Source: Clostridium_AM sp963780135
GTDB lineage: Bacteria; Bacillota; Clostridia; Clostridiales; Clostridiaceae
Direction: 5' to 3'
DNA: 64,000 nucleotides
NCBI GenBank assembly: GCA_963780135.1
Contig: CAWAAR010000003.1
Location: forward strand, 682,001 to 746,000
In this document: one piece after another, positions 23,967 to 33,001 of the stretch
Layout of the letters: each line of letters opens with the position of its first letter
How positions within the stretch are numbered: the stretch's first letter is position 1
Notes under the pieces: model-generated
Told to the model about the DNA's origin: nothing
Database searches by the model: none
Seen by the model: only the letters and a program-made list of their open reading frames with translations
Position numbers and translations under genes: made by a program

Positions 23967-24713
23967 TTATTTAACTACATCATCCATGGAATATAAACCT
24001 TTGTGTTTTCCAGACATAAACTGGCAAGCCTTAAGAGCACCAACAGCAAAGACATCTCTTGACATAGCTGTATGCTTTAGTTCAATAATTTCACCTTGAC
24101 CAGCAAATATAACTTCATGATCACCAACTATAGAACCACCTCTTATTGCATGGATGCCTATTTCATTATGAACTCTCTTTGATATACCATCTCTTCCGTT
24201 AACAAATGTGGTTTCTTCAGGTATAGAATCCTTTATGGTATTTCCAAGAAGAAGAGCAGTTCCACTTGGAGCATCAACTTTTTGATTATGATGTTTTTCT
24301 ATTATTTCAATATCAAAATCTTTATATAATAATGTACTTATATTTCGAAGTAAATTATTTATTACGTTAATTCCAATAGACATATTGGCTGAACGGAATA
24401 CAGGTATTTCTTTTGATGCTTCATTTATCTTTGTAATTTGCTCTTTAGTGTACCCTGTAGTACATAGAACAATTGGAATATTCTTCTCTTTACTATATTT
24501 GAGGAGCCCTTCCAAAGCATCTGGTCTTGAAAAATCCAAAATTACATCAGCACTAATATTGCAAGCACATATATCTGTAAATACAGGGAAAGTAATTTTC
24601 TCGGGAATTTTATCTATACCAGCTACTATATTTAAATCCGCAGAATCATTGGCCATTTTGGATATGACTTTACCCATTTTACCGTTGCATCCGCTTAGTA
24701 TAATTTTGACCAT
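23967..24713 (-). CDS. dapB: 4-hydroxy-tetrahydrodipicolinate reductase
   Basis: 248 residues, normal for DapB. The NAD(P)-binding start is IILSGCNGKMGKV, and the substrate/catalytic motif is EKHHNQKVDAPSGTA (about 132-146). It reduces the DapA product in the lysine/diaminopimelate pathway, which feeds peptidoglycan and spore dipicolinate. GGGAGG precedes the ATG. It is last in the minus-strand asd-dapA-dapB operon, 12 nt after dapA. Confidence 0.95.
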   Translation of the reverse strand: MVKIILSGCNGKMGKVISKMANDSADLNIVAGIDKIPEKITFPVFTDICACNISADVILDFSRPDALEGLLKYSKEKNIPIVLCTTGYTKEQITKINEASKEIPVFRSANMSIGINVINNLLRNISTLLYKDFDIEIIEKHHNQKVDAPSGTALLLGNTIKDSIPEETTFVNGRDGISKRVHNEIGIHAIRGGSIVGDHEVIFAGQGEIIELKHTAMSRDVFAVGALKACQFMSGKHKGLYSMDDVVK

Positions 24714-24725
24714 AAAAAAACCTCC

Positions 24726-25607
24726 CTATTTTAAAAGTCCATAGTTTTTAAGTTCTTTTTTTAGAGTATCTAAGTTTTCCTGAACCATGTCACAAAGTGG
24801 AAGTCTCAAATCTCCAACATTCATGCCAAGAACATTCATAGCTGTCTTAACAGGTATAGGATTTGTTTCTATGAACAATGCATTTGTTAAAGCCAAAGAA
24901 TCCAACTGTATTTTTAGTGCTTCTTTTACATTACCATTTAAAAACAATTCACACATGTTATGAACATCCTTAGGAATTACATTTGAAAGTACGGATATAA
25001 CACCAATTCCCCCTAAAGACATTATAGGAATTATTTGATCATCATTTCCAGAATATATATCAAGCCTATCACCGCAAAGAGCTTTAATTTCAGCTATTTG
25101 ACTTATATTGCCACTAGCTTCTTTAACTGCTTTTATATTATCAAATTGGCATAATGCTTTTAATGTTTTTGGAAGGATATTTAAGCCAGTTCGACCAGGT
25201 ACGTTGTAAACAATTATAGGTATTTTAACACTAGTTGCTATAGCTTTAAAATGTTCAACAAGACCTTTTTGTGTAGTTTTATTATAATAAGGAGTTATTA
25301 TTAAAAGACCATCTACTCCCATACTTTCTGCCCATTGACTCATACTAATGGATGCAGCAGTATTATTTGTACCTGTACCTGCTATTACAGGTACTCTTTT
25401 TTTAACTACATCAACTGTAAATTTAATTGTTTCCTTTCTTTCTTGTTCGGACATAGTAGAAGCTTCGCCAGTAGTTCCGCAAATTACCATAGCGTCTGTG
25501 CCAGATTTTATTTGCCACTCTAGAAGTTCTTCTAATTTTTTGAAATCAACGCCTCCATTTTTAAATGGTGTAATAATAGCAACAGCTGAACCTTTGAATA
25601 AACTCAT
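24726..25607 (-). CDS. dapA: 4-hydroxy-tetrahydrodipicolinate synthase
   Basis: 293 residues, a TIM barrel of the DapA/NAL family. It shows GTTGEASTMS (substrate binding), the catalytic Tyr in IVYNVPGRTG and the Schiff-base Lys in AVKEASGN (about 161). It condenses pyruvate with aspartate semialdehyde made by the upstream gene product. AGGTG precedes the ATG. The middle gene of the operon. Confidence 0.95.
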   Translation of the reverse strand: MSLFKGSAVAIITPFKNGGVDFKKLEELLEWQIKSGTDAMVICGTTGEASTMSEQERKETIKFTVDVVKKRVPVIAGTGTNNTAASISMSQWAESMGVDGLLIITPYYNKTTQKGLVEHFKAIATSVKIPIIVYNVPGRTGLNILPKTLKALCQFDNIKAVKEASGNISQIAEIKALCGDRLDIYSGNDDQIIPIMSLGGIGVISVLSNVIPKDVHNMCELFLNGNVKEALKIQLDSLALTNALFIETNPIPVKTAMNVLGMNVGDLRLPLCDMVQENLDTLKKELKNYGLLK

Positions 25608-25639
25608 ACAAACACCTCATTTTTAATATTTATTTTAAA

Positions 25640-26635
25640 TTACTTAATTTGATTTGCAATACATTCAGCAATCTGTATTGCATTAGAAGCAGCACCTTTT
25701 CTTATATTGTCTGCTACAACCCACAAATTTAAACCATTATCTAGACTGAAATCTCTTCTTAATCTTCCTACATAGACCTCATCATGACCTGCAGCATCTA
25801 TAGGCATAGGATAAATAAGTTTATCTACATCGTCTTTTAATATAACTCCGTCAGCAGTTTTGTAAAGCTCAAAAATATCTTTTATATCAAATTCTTTATT
25901 TAATTCTACATTTATGCTTTCGCTATGACCATATACAACAGGAACTCTTGCTGTAGTGGCTGTTATTTTTAAAGTGTCATTGTGTAATATCTTTCTAGTT
26001 TCTTCTATCATTTTCATTTCCTCTTTTGTATATCCGTTTTCTAAGAAAACGTCTATATGAGGTAAGATATTACCTGCTATAGCATAAGGAAATTTTTTCG
26101 GAGCAGTACCTTTGTAACCTTCAAGTAAATCGTTATAACCTCCCATACCAGCGCCAGATACTGCTTGATAAGTAGAATAAATTATTCTTTTTATACCATA
26201 CTTAGTATATAAAGGTTTTAAAGCTACTACAGCTTGTATAGTGGAACAGTTAGGGTTAGCTATTATTCCCTTATTCCATTTAATATCTTCAGGATTCACC
26301 TCAGGTACTACTAAAGGTACTTCAGGATCCATTCTCCAAGCACTACTATTATCTATAACGGTAGCTCCGTATTTAACAAAAACAGGTGCAAATTCCTTAC
26401 TTATGCTTCCCCCAGCAGAAAATAAGGCAAAATCTATTTTTTTATTCTTTACGTTATCTTCTTTTAATTCTTCAACAGTAATTTCCTTGTCTTTGAATTT
26501 TAATATCTTACCAGCAGATCTAGAAGATGCGTAAAAGTAAATTTCATTTACTGGAAAATTTCTTCCCACTAACACCTCTATAAATTTTCTTCCAACCATT
26601 CCTGTACAACCAACTATCGCTACATTGTAATTCAT
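25640..26635 (-). CDS. asd: Aspartate-semialdehyde dehydrogenase
   Basis: 331 residues. The NADP-binding start is VAIVGCTGMVGR, the catalytic Cys is in NPNCSTIQ (about 128-135), and the C-terminal catalytic His region (VPVVYGHSESI) is present. It reduces aspartyl phosphate to the semialdehyde for lysine, threonine and methionine synthesis. GGGGG precedes the ATG. First gene of asd-dapA-dapB. No lysine riboswitch or T-box is seen upstream, only a simple hairpin. Confidence 0.95.
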   Translation of the reverse strand: MNYNVAIVGCTGMVGRKFIEVLVGRNFPVNEIYFYASSRSAGKILKFKDKEITVEELKEDNVKNKKIDFALFSAGGSISKEFAPVFVKYGATVIDNSSAWRMDPEVPLVVPEVNPEDIKWNKGIIANPNCSTIQAVVALKPLYTKYGIKRIIYSTYQAVSGAGMGGYNDLLEGYKGTAPKKFPYAIAGNILPHIDVFLENGYTKEEMKMIEETRKILHNDTLKITATTARVPVVYGHSESINVELNKEFDIKDIFELYKTADGVILKDDVDKLIYPMPIDAAGHDEVYVGRLRRDFSLDNGLNLWVVADNIRKGAASNAIQIAECIANQIK

Positions 26636-26973
26636 TCTAAATGCCCCCTAAAACTTATTTTACATTAATATTATATAACTGCTTCTAATAAAAATATATA
26701 CTTTTTTATTAAGTTTAGAAGCTTATATAATCATTATATTATAATTTTTTACTATGTTTATTGCTAAACGTGCTTGAAATTTGCAAAAAATGCTATATAG
26801 TAGGAATATAATTACAAAGTTACATTGGAATTATATTAAAATAAAAATCAAAAAAAGTATGCAAATTTAATATTTTATGTTTTATTAAAAGAAATTTGGT
26901 ATAAAATTAAAATATAAGTGTATACTACATGACTTAATTAAAAAGAGGCAAATCACTAAGGAGGTATCTTTCT
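26636..26973. other. Divergent promoter region between asd and oppA-like gene
   Basis: The asd side holds an imperfect hairpin at 26681-26722 (GCTTCT/AGAAGC and AATAAAAA/TTTTTATT arms) in the likely leader, with TATAAT-like boxes farther out. No known riboswitch is recognised. The right half is AT-rich, with no clear sigma-A promoter. Confidence 0.4.
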
Positions 26974-28674
26974 TTGAATATTAAGAAATTATTATCTATA
27001 ACTATAATTTTAATGTTAACTTTAAGTTCATTATTAATGGGATGCAATAATGAAAAAAAAGTTGAGGTAGTTAAGACGGAAATTGATAAAAATCAATATT
27101 TAAATTTAGCTTTAGATGGTGAACCAAAAACTCTAGATCAATCAAAAGCTAAAGATCATAGTTCAATTCAAATATTAACAGAAATAAATGAAGGACTTAC
27201 AAGAATAGAAAAGAGTTCAGAAGGTAAAGAAATAATAAAGCCAGCAGGAGCACAAAGTTGGCAGGTGTCAGAAGATAAACTTAAATGGACTTTTCAATTA
27301 AGGGACAATCAATGGTCTGATGGCAAAAAAGTTACTGCAAAAGATTATGAATATGGTATAAAAAGAACATTAGATCCGAGTATTCAATCACCTAATGCAT
27401 TTTTATTATATGCCATAAAAGGCAGCAAAAAATACAATGATATAAAAACCAATGAAAATAAAAATATATCCTCAGATGTGGTAGCAGTAAAAGCTTTAGG
27501 TGATAAAACTTTAGAGATAGATTTAGAGTATCCTTGTGCCTATTTTATAAATATAACAAGTTCTATAGCAATGCAACCTCAAAGACAGGATGTAGTTGAA
27601 AAATATAAAGATAGATATGGAACTGAAGTGGATAAAATAGTATTCTGTGGTCCTTTTATTATAAAACAATGGATTCATAACAGCAAAGTTGAATTGTATA
27701 AAAACGACAAATATTGGGACGCTAAATCTGTAAAGCTTCAAAAGGCAAATTTTAAAATTTTTAAACAGGACAACACTATTATTGGTGAACTATCAAATGG
27801 TTCTTTGGATGGAGCAAAAATTACAAATGGAGATTTTAAAATAAAGACAAATAAAGAATCAAAAATTGATGTAATAAAAGCGCCACAAGCAACTACTGAT
27901 TTTGAATTTTTTAATCAAAAAGATAAAATGTTTTCTAATGTGAATATAAGGAAAGCATTTTCTTTAGCTGTAGATAGGGAAGAAGTTTCTAAAACTTTAT
28001 GGAAAGGCTTATATATGCCAGCATATGCCTTTGTGCCACCTTCACTTCAAATTGGGAAAGAAGATTTTAGAGGAAAATCTAATTTTGAACCAATAAAAAA
28101 ATTAAAGGAAGACAATGACAATCCGAGAAAGCTTTTAGAACAAGGATTAAAAGAAATGGGAATGGATACTGATCCATCAAAAATTACAATAAAATATTTA
28201 CAACCAGGCACTGATACAAAACAAAAAGATATAGCAGAATTCTTTCAAAAAATGTATGAAAAAAATTTGGGAATAAATATAAAAATAGAATATGCAGATT
28301 GGGATGAATTTGGTAAAAAATTACAAGGAGGAGATTATCAATTAGGATCTATGACTTGGTTTGCAGATTATAATGATCCTATGGCTGAATTCTATTTGTG
28401 GACTACAGGTTCAAATATAATCTATACAAATTGGTCTAATAATACCTATGATACTTTAATTACTAATGCATCAAATTTAAGCGAAAATAAAAATGAAGAA
28501 AGATTCAATGCATTTAAACAAGCTGAAAATATATTGTTAGCGCAAGATGTTGTGATATCACCTACAGTATATAGAAGCAAAGAAGTATACAAATATAAAT
28601 ATGCTAAAAACATAATGATTACAATGTTTGGAGCACCTTATGAAATAAAATATGCATATACAGAAGGAAGATAA
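26974..28674 (+). CDS. Oligopeptide ABC transporter substrate-binding lipoprotein
   Basis: 566 residues. The signal peptide ends in lipobox LLMGC (Cys24), so the protein is anchored to the outer face of the membrane. SBP_bac_5 family motifs: LDQSKAKDHSSIQ, LRDNQWSDGKKVTAKDYEYG and the C-terminal YKYAKNIMITMFGAPYEIKYA. It is OppA-like and should deliver peptides to an Opp permease, but no permease or ATPase genes are adjacent, so it is an orphan binding protein. The start is TTG after AAGGAGG, the best-spaced codon and the one that gives the signal peptide. Confidence 0.92.
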   Translation: MNIKKLLSITIILMLTLSSLLMGCNNEKKVEVVKTEIDKNQYLNLALDGEPKTLDQSKAKDHSSIQILTEINEGLTRIEKSSEGKEIIKPAGAQSWQVSEDKLKWTFQLRDNQWSDGKKVTAKDYEYGIKRTLDPSIQSPNAFLLYAIKGSKKYNDIKTNENKNISSDVVAVKALGDKTLEIDLEYPCAYFINITSSIAMQPQRQDVVEKYKDRYGTEVDKIVFCGPFIIKQWIHNSKVELYKNDKYWDAKSVKLQKANFKIFKQDNTIIGELSNGSLDGAKITNGDFKIKTNKESKIDVIKAPQATTDFEFFNQKDKMFSNVNIRKAFSLAVDREEVSKTLWKGLYMPAYAFVPPSLQIGKEDFRGKSNFEPIKKLKEDNDNPRKLLEQGLKEMGMDTDPSKITIKYLQPGTDTKQKDIAEFFQKMYEKNLGINIKIEYADWDEFGKKLQGGDYQLGSMTWFADYNDPMAEFYLWTTGSNIIYTNWSNNTYDTLITNASNLSENKNEERFNAFKQAENILLAQDVVISPTVYRSKEVYKYKYAKNIMITMFGAPYEIKYAYTEGR

Positions 28675-28756
28675 AAGCTCTGATTAATTTAAAAATTTTT
28701 GCATAAATAAGCCCTTTCAAGTAAACCATAATAAATAACAAGAAGGGGTGAAGTAA

Positions 28757-29008
28757 ATGGGAAAGACTCCACTAAAGAAAGTAATAAAATCTAAAATAAA
28801 ATCTCATAGAGAGCTAAATGATGCAGAAAAACTTAGAGAAAAAATGAAATATGAAATAGCACACGAACTAGGTTTAGATAGTAAGGTTAAAGAATATGGT
28901 TGGGGATCACTTACTTCAGAAGAAACAGGAAGAATAGGCGGAATAATGACTAAAAGAAAAAAACAGCAAAACATTCCTAAAAATGAAATTATTTTAGAAA
29001 ACGAATAA
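28757..29008 (+). CDS. Alpha/beta-type small acid-soluble spore protein, SspF-like
   Basis: 83 residues with the SASP core: KYEIAHELGLDSKV, GWGSLTSEETGRIGG and a KR-rich end. The GWG sequence and divergent N-terminus resemble the SspF/SASP4 branch. It should coat DNA in the dormant spore and is degraded by Gpr at germination. GGGGTG precedes the ATG. It is expressed in the forespore in relatives; no sigma-G promoter was worked out here. A perfect hairpin follows. Confidence 0.88.
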   Translation: MGKTPLKKVIKSKIKSHRELNDAEKLREKMKYEIAHELGLDSKVKEYGWGSLTSEETGRIGGIMTKRKKQQNIPKNEIILENE

Positions 29009-29041
29009 AGTCAATAATATAAAGTCTTATATTATTGACTT
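29008..29041 (+). terminator. Perfect 15-bp hairpin after SASP gene
   Basis: Arms 29008-29022 and 29027-29041, loop AGTC. No strong T-run follows. The 3' arm overlaps a possible promoter for the next gene (TTGACT 29035-29040, N17, TAATAT 29058-29063). Confidence 0.7.
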
Positions 29042-29107
29042 ATAGTTTAAAAATATATAATATTAATTGGTGATGAATAAGTAATATTTTTTCGAGAGGA
29101 AATAAAA

Positions 29108-29851
29108 ATGGATTGTTATAAAGATTTTGCACATATTTATGATGAACTTATAAATAAAGATATAGATTATAAAAGTTGGGTACAAACTATATTAGAGAAT
29201 TGTGACGAATTAAAGGTGAAAAGAAAGGATTTTTTAGATCTTGGATGCGGTACAGGAAATATAACTGAACTTATGGCTTCTAAGTTTATTTCTTCCTGGG
29301 CGGTAGATTTATCCTATGATATGCTTACAGAAGCAGAAACAAAGATGAGAAGCAAAGGAATAAAGGTTAAATTTGTGTGCCAAGATATAACGAAGCTGAA
29401 TTTAAATAGAAAATTTGATCTTATAACTTGCTGTCTTGATTCTACAAACTACATATTAGAAGAAGAAAAACTTATATCATATTTTAAAGGAATATGGAAT
29501 CATTTAAAGGATGAAGGGATATTTATATTTGATATGAATTCATATTATAAACTTACAGAAATACTAGGAAATAATGTTTATAATTATGATGATGAAAATG
29601 TAACCTATATATGGGAAAATTCTTTAGAAAATGATATTGTGGACATGTATCTCACATTTTTTGTGAAACAAGGACAATACTATAATAGGTTTGATGAGGA
29701 ACATAGAGAAAGGGCTTATAAGCATGAAAAAATTTATGAGCTTTTAGAGTTATGTGGACTAAAACTTGTAAAAGTTATGAATAACTATGAAGAACAAGTG
29801 ATAAATGATAAAGCAGAGAGAATAACTTATATAGTAAAAAAATGCAGTTGA
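29108..29851 (+). CDS. Class I SAM-dependent methyltransferase
   Basis: 247 residues with motif I DLGCGTGN (about 44-51), an acidic residue after strand 2 (WAVDLSYDM), and FDLITCCLDSTNYI as motif II region. It is a small-molecule-type methyltransferase (Methyltransf_25-like); the substrate is unknown. GAGAGGA precedes the ATG. It is 40 nt upstream of hslO and probably co-transcribed. Confidence 0.85.
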   Translation: MDCYKDFAHIYDELINKDIDYKSWVQTILENCDELKVKRKDFLDLGCGTGNITELMASKFISSWAVDLSYDMLTEAETKMRSKGIKVKFVCQDITKLNLNRKFDLITCCLDSTNYILEEEKLISYFKGIWNHLKDEGIFIFDMNSYYKLTEILGNNVYNYDDENVTYIWENSLENDIVDMYLTFFVKQGQYYNRFDEEHRERAYKHEKIYELLELCGLKLVKVMNNYEEQVINDKAERITYIVKKCS

Positions 29852-29891
29852 TCTTTGGTGTATAAACATAAAAATGAGGAGGAATTTAATT

Positions 29892-30776
29892 ATGAAAGAT
29901 AAATTAGTTAGAGCTACAGCTAGTAATGGTGATATAAGAATAATAGCAGCCACAACTACAGAGCTTGTAAATGAGGGCGTAAAAATACACAACTGTGCTC
30001 CGACAGCGGCAGCAGCATTAGGTAGAATGCTTACAGCAGGAAGTCTTATGGGATCTATGTTGAAATCAGAAAGTGATACTTTAACTCTACAAATTTCTGG
30101 AGGAGGAAAAGCAAAAGGAGTAGTTGTTACATCTTATTCAGATGCTACGGTAAAAGGATATATTGGTAATCCATCAATAGATTTACCTGCTAATAGTAAA
30201 GGAAAATTAGATGTAGGTGGGGCAATAGGTAAAAATGGAAATCTTGTAGTAATAAGAGACATGGGGTTAAAAGAACCTTATGTTGGGCAAGTACCTATTT
30301 ACACAGGTGAAATAGGAGATGATCTAGCGTACTATTTCACAGTTTCAGAACAGACTCCATCAGCTGTTGGACTGGGAGTACTTGTGGACGTAGATTTAAG
30401 TATAAAGGCAGCTGGAGGTTTTATAATACAAATGATGCCAGAAGCAGATGAACTTGCAGCAGATTTAGTAACTTATAGATTGCAAGAGATACCATCTATA
30501 ACAGAAATGATAACTAAAGGAATGAACATTGAAGATATTCTTAACTATATTTTTGAAGATATGGGTTTGAAAATATTGGAAACTACCACTCCTTATTATA
30601 AATGTGATTGCACAAAAGAAAAGGTTGAAAAGGCTTTAATAAGTATAGGTTTAAAAGATTTACAAGAAATATATGATGAAGGAAAAGATGAGGAACTTAA
30701 TTGTCATTTCTGTAATAAATCCTATATATTTAAACATGATGAAATAGGAGAGCTTATAAAATCAGCAAGTAATTAG
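29892..30776 (+). CDS. hslO: Redox-regulated chaperone Hsp33
   Basis: 294 residues. The N-terminal substrate-binding domain starts KDKLVRATASNGDIR, and the C-terminal zinc switch has CDC (about 238-240) and CHFC (about 271-274), the four conserved cysteines. Oxidation releases zinc and activates holding of unfolded proteins. The start is ATG 29892, because GAGGAGG lies just before it; the ATG at 29874 overlaps that ribosome site. A weak GGAGAA/TTCTCC hairpin follows the stop. Confidence 0.95.
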   Translation: MKDKLVRATASNGDIRIIAATTTELVNEGVKIHNCAPTAAAALGRMLTAGSLMGSMLKSESDTLTLQISGGGKAKGVVVTSYSDATVKGYIGNPSIDLPANSKGKLDVGGAIGKNGNLVVIRDMGLKEPYVGQVPIYTGEIGDDLAYYFTVSEQTPSAVGLGVLVDVDLSIKAAGGFIIQMMPEADELAADLVTYRLQEIPSITEMITKGMNIEDILNYIFEDMGLKILETTTPYYKCDCTKEKVEKALISIGLKDLQEIYDEGKDEELNCHFCNKSYIFKHDEIGELIKSASN

Positions 30777-30880
30777 TGGAGAATATTAAATTCTCCTAGT
30801 TCTCTTTAAGAGATAACAGCATTAAAATTTCAGATTAAACAATCAGTGAATAACAATTGATTTTTTTAATGCAAAAACAG

Positions 30881-30909
30881 TTGACAACATTTAAATTAAG
30901 TTATATAAT
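30881..30909 (+). promoter_or_regulatory. Consensus sigma-A promoter of tRNA cluster
   Basis: TTGACA (30881-30886), 17 nt, TATAAT (30904-30909): perfect consensus, 27 nt before tRNA-Val. Confidence 0.95.
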
Positions 30910-30935
30910 ACTAATTGTCGTGGTGAGTGATATTT

Positions 30936-31011
30936 GGGCGCATAGCTCAGCTGGGAGAGCATCTGCCTTACAAGCAGAGGGTCACAGGTTCGAGCCCTGT
31001 TGTGCCCACCA
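30936..31011 (+). tRNA. tRNA-Val (TAC)
   Basis: A cloverleaf with acceptor GGGCGCA/TGTGCCC, anticodon TAC in CTGCCTTACAAGCAG, T-stem ACAGG/CCTGT, and encoded CCA. Confidence 0.97.
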
Positions 31012-31016
31012 AATAT

Positions 31017-31093
31017 GGCCTAGTGGCTCAGTTGGTTAGAATGCCGGCCTGTCACGCCGGAGGTCGAGGGTTCGAGTCCCTTCTGGGTCGCCA
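31017..31093 (+). tRNA. tRNA-Asp (GTC)
   Basis: Acceptor GGCCTAG/CTGGGTC (with G-U pairs), anticodon GTC, T-stem GAGGG/CCCTT, discriminator G, and encoded CCA. Confidence 0.95.
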
Positions 31094-31098
31094 TGTGT

Positions 31099-31174
<76 letters not shown>

Positions 31175-31178
31175 TTAT

Positions 31179-31253
<75 letters not shown>

Positions 31254-31257
31254 ATAT

Positions 31258-31332
<75 letters not shown>

Positions 31333-31333
31333 T

Positions 31334-31370
31334 AAAAAATTAGCCTATTCATTGAATAGGCTAATTTTTT
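31334..31370 (+). terminator. Terminator of tRNA operon
   Basis: A perfect 17-bp stem (31334-31350 with 31354-31370), a 3-nt loop and T-run. Confidence 0.95.
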
Positions 31371-31452
31371 TATGTTTATTTCTTAATAGCTAAAAAATTT
31401 TAGATAGTTCCCTAAACGAATATATGCTTATTAATTATATCTATATTTAAGG

Positions 31453-31923
31453 TTAAAATATTAGATTTTCTTTTTTACAATCTTCTATTATAGAAAATCT
31501 TTTTAATTCTATAGAATTAAAGTTTTTTAGTTCTTTTAAAGCTTTTAATAAGTATTCATCTTTAAATCTAAATTGTGATTCATACTTAATTTCACTATTT
31601 ATTGAATAATCTATATGAGCTGGAGTCATTCCAACTATGTATAAAGGAAATAAATGTTCTATACATTGATTTATTAAAGCATACTGATAAATAGAAGTAT
31701 CTACTACTTGACCATTATAAACATTAAAACAATGAGCAAATTGGCGATTGTAGCCATTTACTTCTACATGCAGAATTCCTCTTACAGCAGGAATGTCAAT
31801 TTGGGCCTTTCTACCAAGTTGATAAACAAAACTAGATAGTATAGGAGCATTATTTAAAACTTGATATTTATTTATACAATACAAGCATATATTATCTATT
31901 ATTTCTCTTTCTTTTAAATTCAT
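31453..31923 (-). CDS. Unknown protein, possible papain/transglutaminase-like fold
   Basis: 156 residues, not recognised. The segment HCFNVYNGQVVDTSIYQYA (about 72-90) has the spaced His and Asp seen in transglutaminase-like and NlpC-like peptidases, and Cys residues lie near the N-terminus (NICLYCINKY), but the fold is only a suggestion. The start is ATG 31923 with GGAAGG upstream; a longer TTG reading to 31950 lacks support. It follows the GME-fold gene by 16 nt on the same strand and is probably co-transcribed. Confidence 0.6.
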   Translation of the reverse strand: MNLKEREIIDNICLYCINKYQVLNNAPILSSFVYQLGRKAQIDIPAVRGILHVEVNGYNRQFAHCFNVYNGQVVDTSIYQYALINQCIEHLFPLYIVGMTPAHIDYSINSEIKYESQFRFKDEYLLKALKELKNFNSIELKRFSIIEDCKKENLIF

Positions 31924-31939
31924 TAAAAAACCTTCCTTC

Positions 31940-32644
31940 TTAATTTTCAATTAAAAAAATACTGCCCCTATCTATTAACTTTCCATTACTTAAAAAGATA
32001 GGCTTTACATTATATTTTTTAAGAAATTTCATTACTTCATTGCCATACAAATAATTATTTAAGTTTCCGTAGAATCCCATAAAATCTTCGCTTAAAAGCC
32101 CACAACATCCACCTATAAAACCATAGTCTAATCCAGGAAGTAATATATCTCCAGGTGGAAGTAAGAGTACATCTACATTTTCATCAAGTAAAGCACTAGC
32201 TATAGATTTATCACTGGTCATAATGGCATTGTCATTTACAATAGCAGTAGAGCACTTGGTATAGCCTTGATTCACATTTATGAGTTTTTTATTTTTAATG
32301 TAAAGCATAAGATTAGGGTCTGTATATTTTAAGTTATGAAGAAATAAACTTGACATATGTACACTATTTAAAAAAATATCATAAGGATATTTTTGATGAA
32401 GTCTGTTTTTTGAAAAAACTACTTTGAAATTAATAGAAATAAGCTTATTTATGAAATTTTCATTCATGTTTTTATGAACCATTATTGTGTCACTAGAAAT
32501 TATATGCAAAAGAATATCAGGATGCCCACATACTGCTTCGTATAGCAAGTTCGATGGTGGACATATTAAAACTTCATATCCTAAATCTTTAAGATTGTTT
32601 TTCTCTTCAGTACTTGTTCTAAAATCTACAATAGCATATTTCAT
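31940..32644 (-). CDS. DUF6873-like GME-fold protein, unknown function
   Basis: 234 residues. The pattern MKYAIVDFRTS, STAIVNDNAIMTSDKSIA and the glycine/cysteine motif FIGGCCGLL matches clostridial proteins described as DUF6873, related by fold to guanidino-group-modifying enzymes (amidinotransferase/deiminase superfamily). Catalytic residues are not certain. AGAGGTG lies before the ATG at 32644; the GTG at 32656 sits inside that ribosome site. It is first in a two-gene minus-strand operon. The role is unknown. Confidence 0.6.
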   Translation of the reverse strand: MKYAIVDFRTSTEEKNNLKDLGYEVLICPPSNLLYEAVCGHPDILLHIISSDTIMVHKNMNENFINKLISINFKVVFSKNRLHQKYPYDIFLNSVHMSSLFLHNLKYTDPNLMLYIKNKKLINVNQGYTKCSTAIVNDNAIMTSDKSIASALLDENVDVLLLPPGDILLPGLDYGFIGGCCGLLSEDFMGFYGNLNNYLYGNEVMKFLKKYNVKPIFLSNGKLIDRGSIFLIEN

Positions 32645-32871
32645 TGCTAAGAACACCTCTTTGTATTAATAAATTTGATTTTTATGAAATAAGTTAAGAA
32701 AATTGCTTAAAATATTATACCACAAAGAGATATTTTACTTTTTCATAATTATATTAAAATATATTTATCAAGTTTGAAACAGTAGCTGAAGAAGCATCTA
32801 ATTAATAGAAAAATAAATATATATACAAATGAGCAAAGAATTAAATATTAAGTTAGGATTTTAGATATGTC

Positions 32872-32919
32872 CCAAAATAACAAGTCAATTAAGATAATAT
32901 ATTGGCTTGTTATTTTTGG
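32872..32919 (+). terminator. Orphan stem-loop upstream of ytxC
   Basis: An 18-nt arm (32872-32889) pairs with 32901-32919 with one G-U pair and one bulge, followed by GTTTTG. No + strand gene precedes it, so it is either a leader attenuator or the end of a small RNA. The 227 nt between it and the start of the GME gene show nothing else clear. Confidence 0.6.
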
Positions 32920-33001
32920 TTTTGTGTCGATATTTGAAAATAAATTTTTGAATATACATTTTTTTTAAACACATACTATTTCAAAGAAGGGAGTGAAAAG
33001 A

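Noticed and set aside
26636..26830. Lysine riboswitch or T-box before asd-dapA-dapB
   Set aside because: Only a simple AT-rich hairpin is present; no conserved core of either element.
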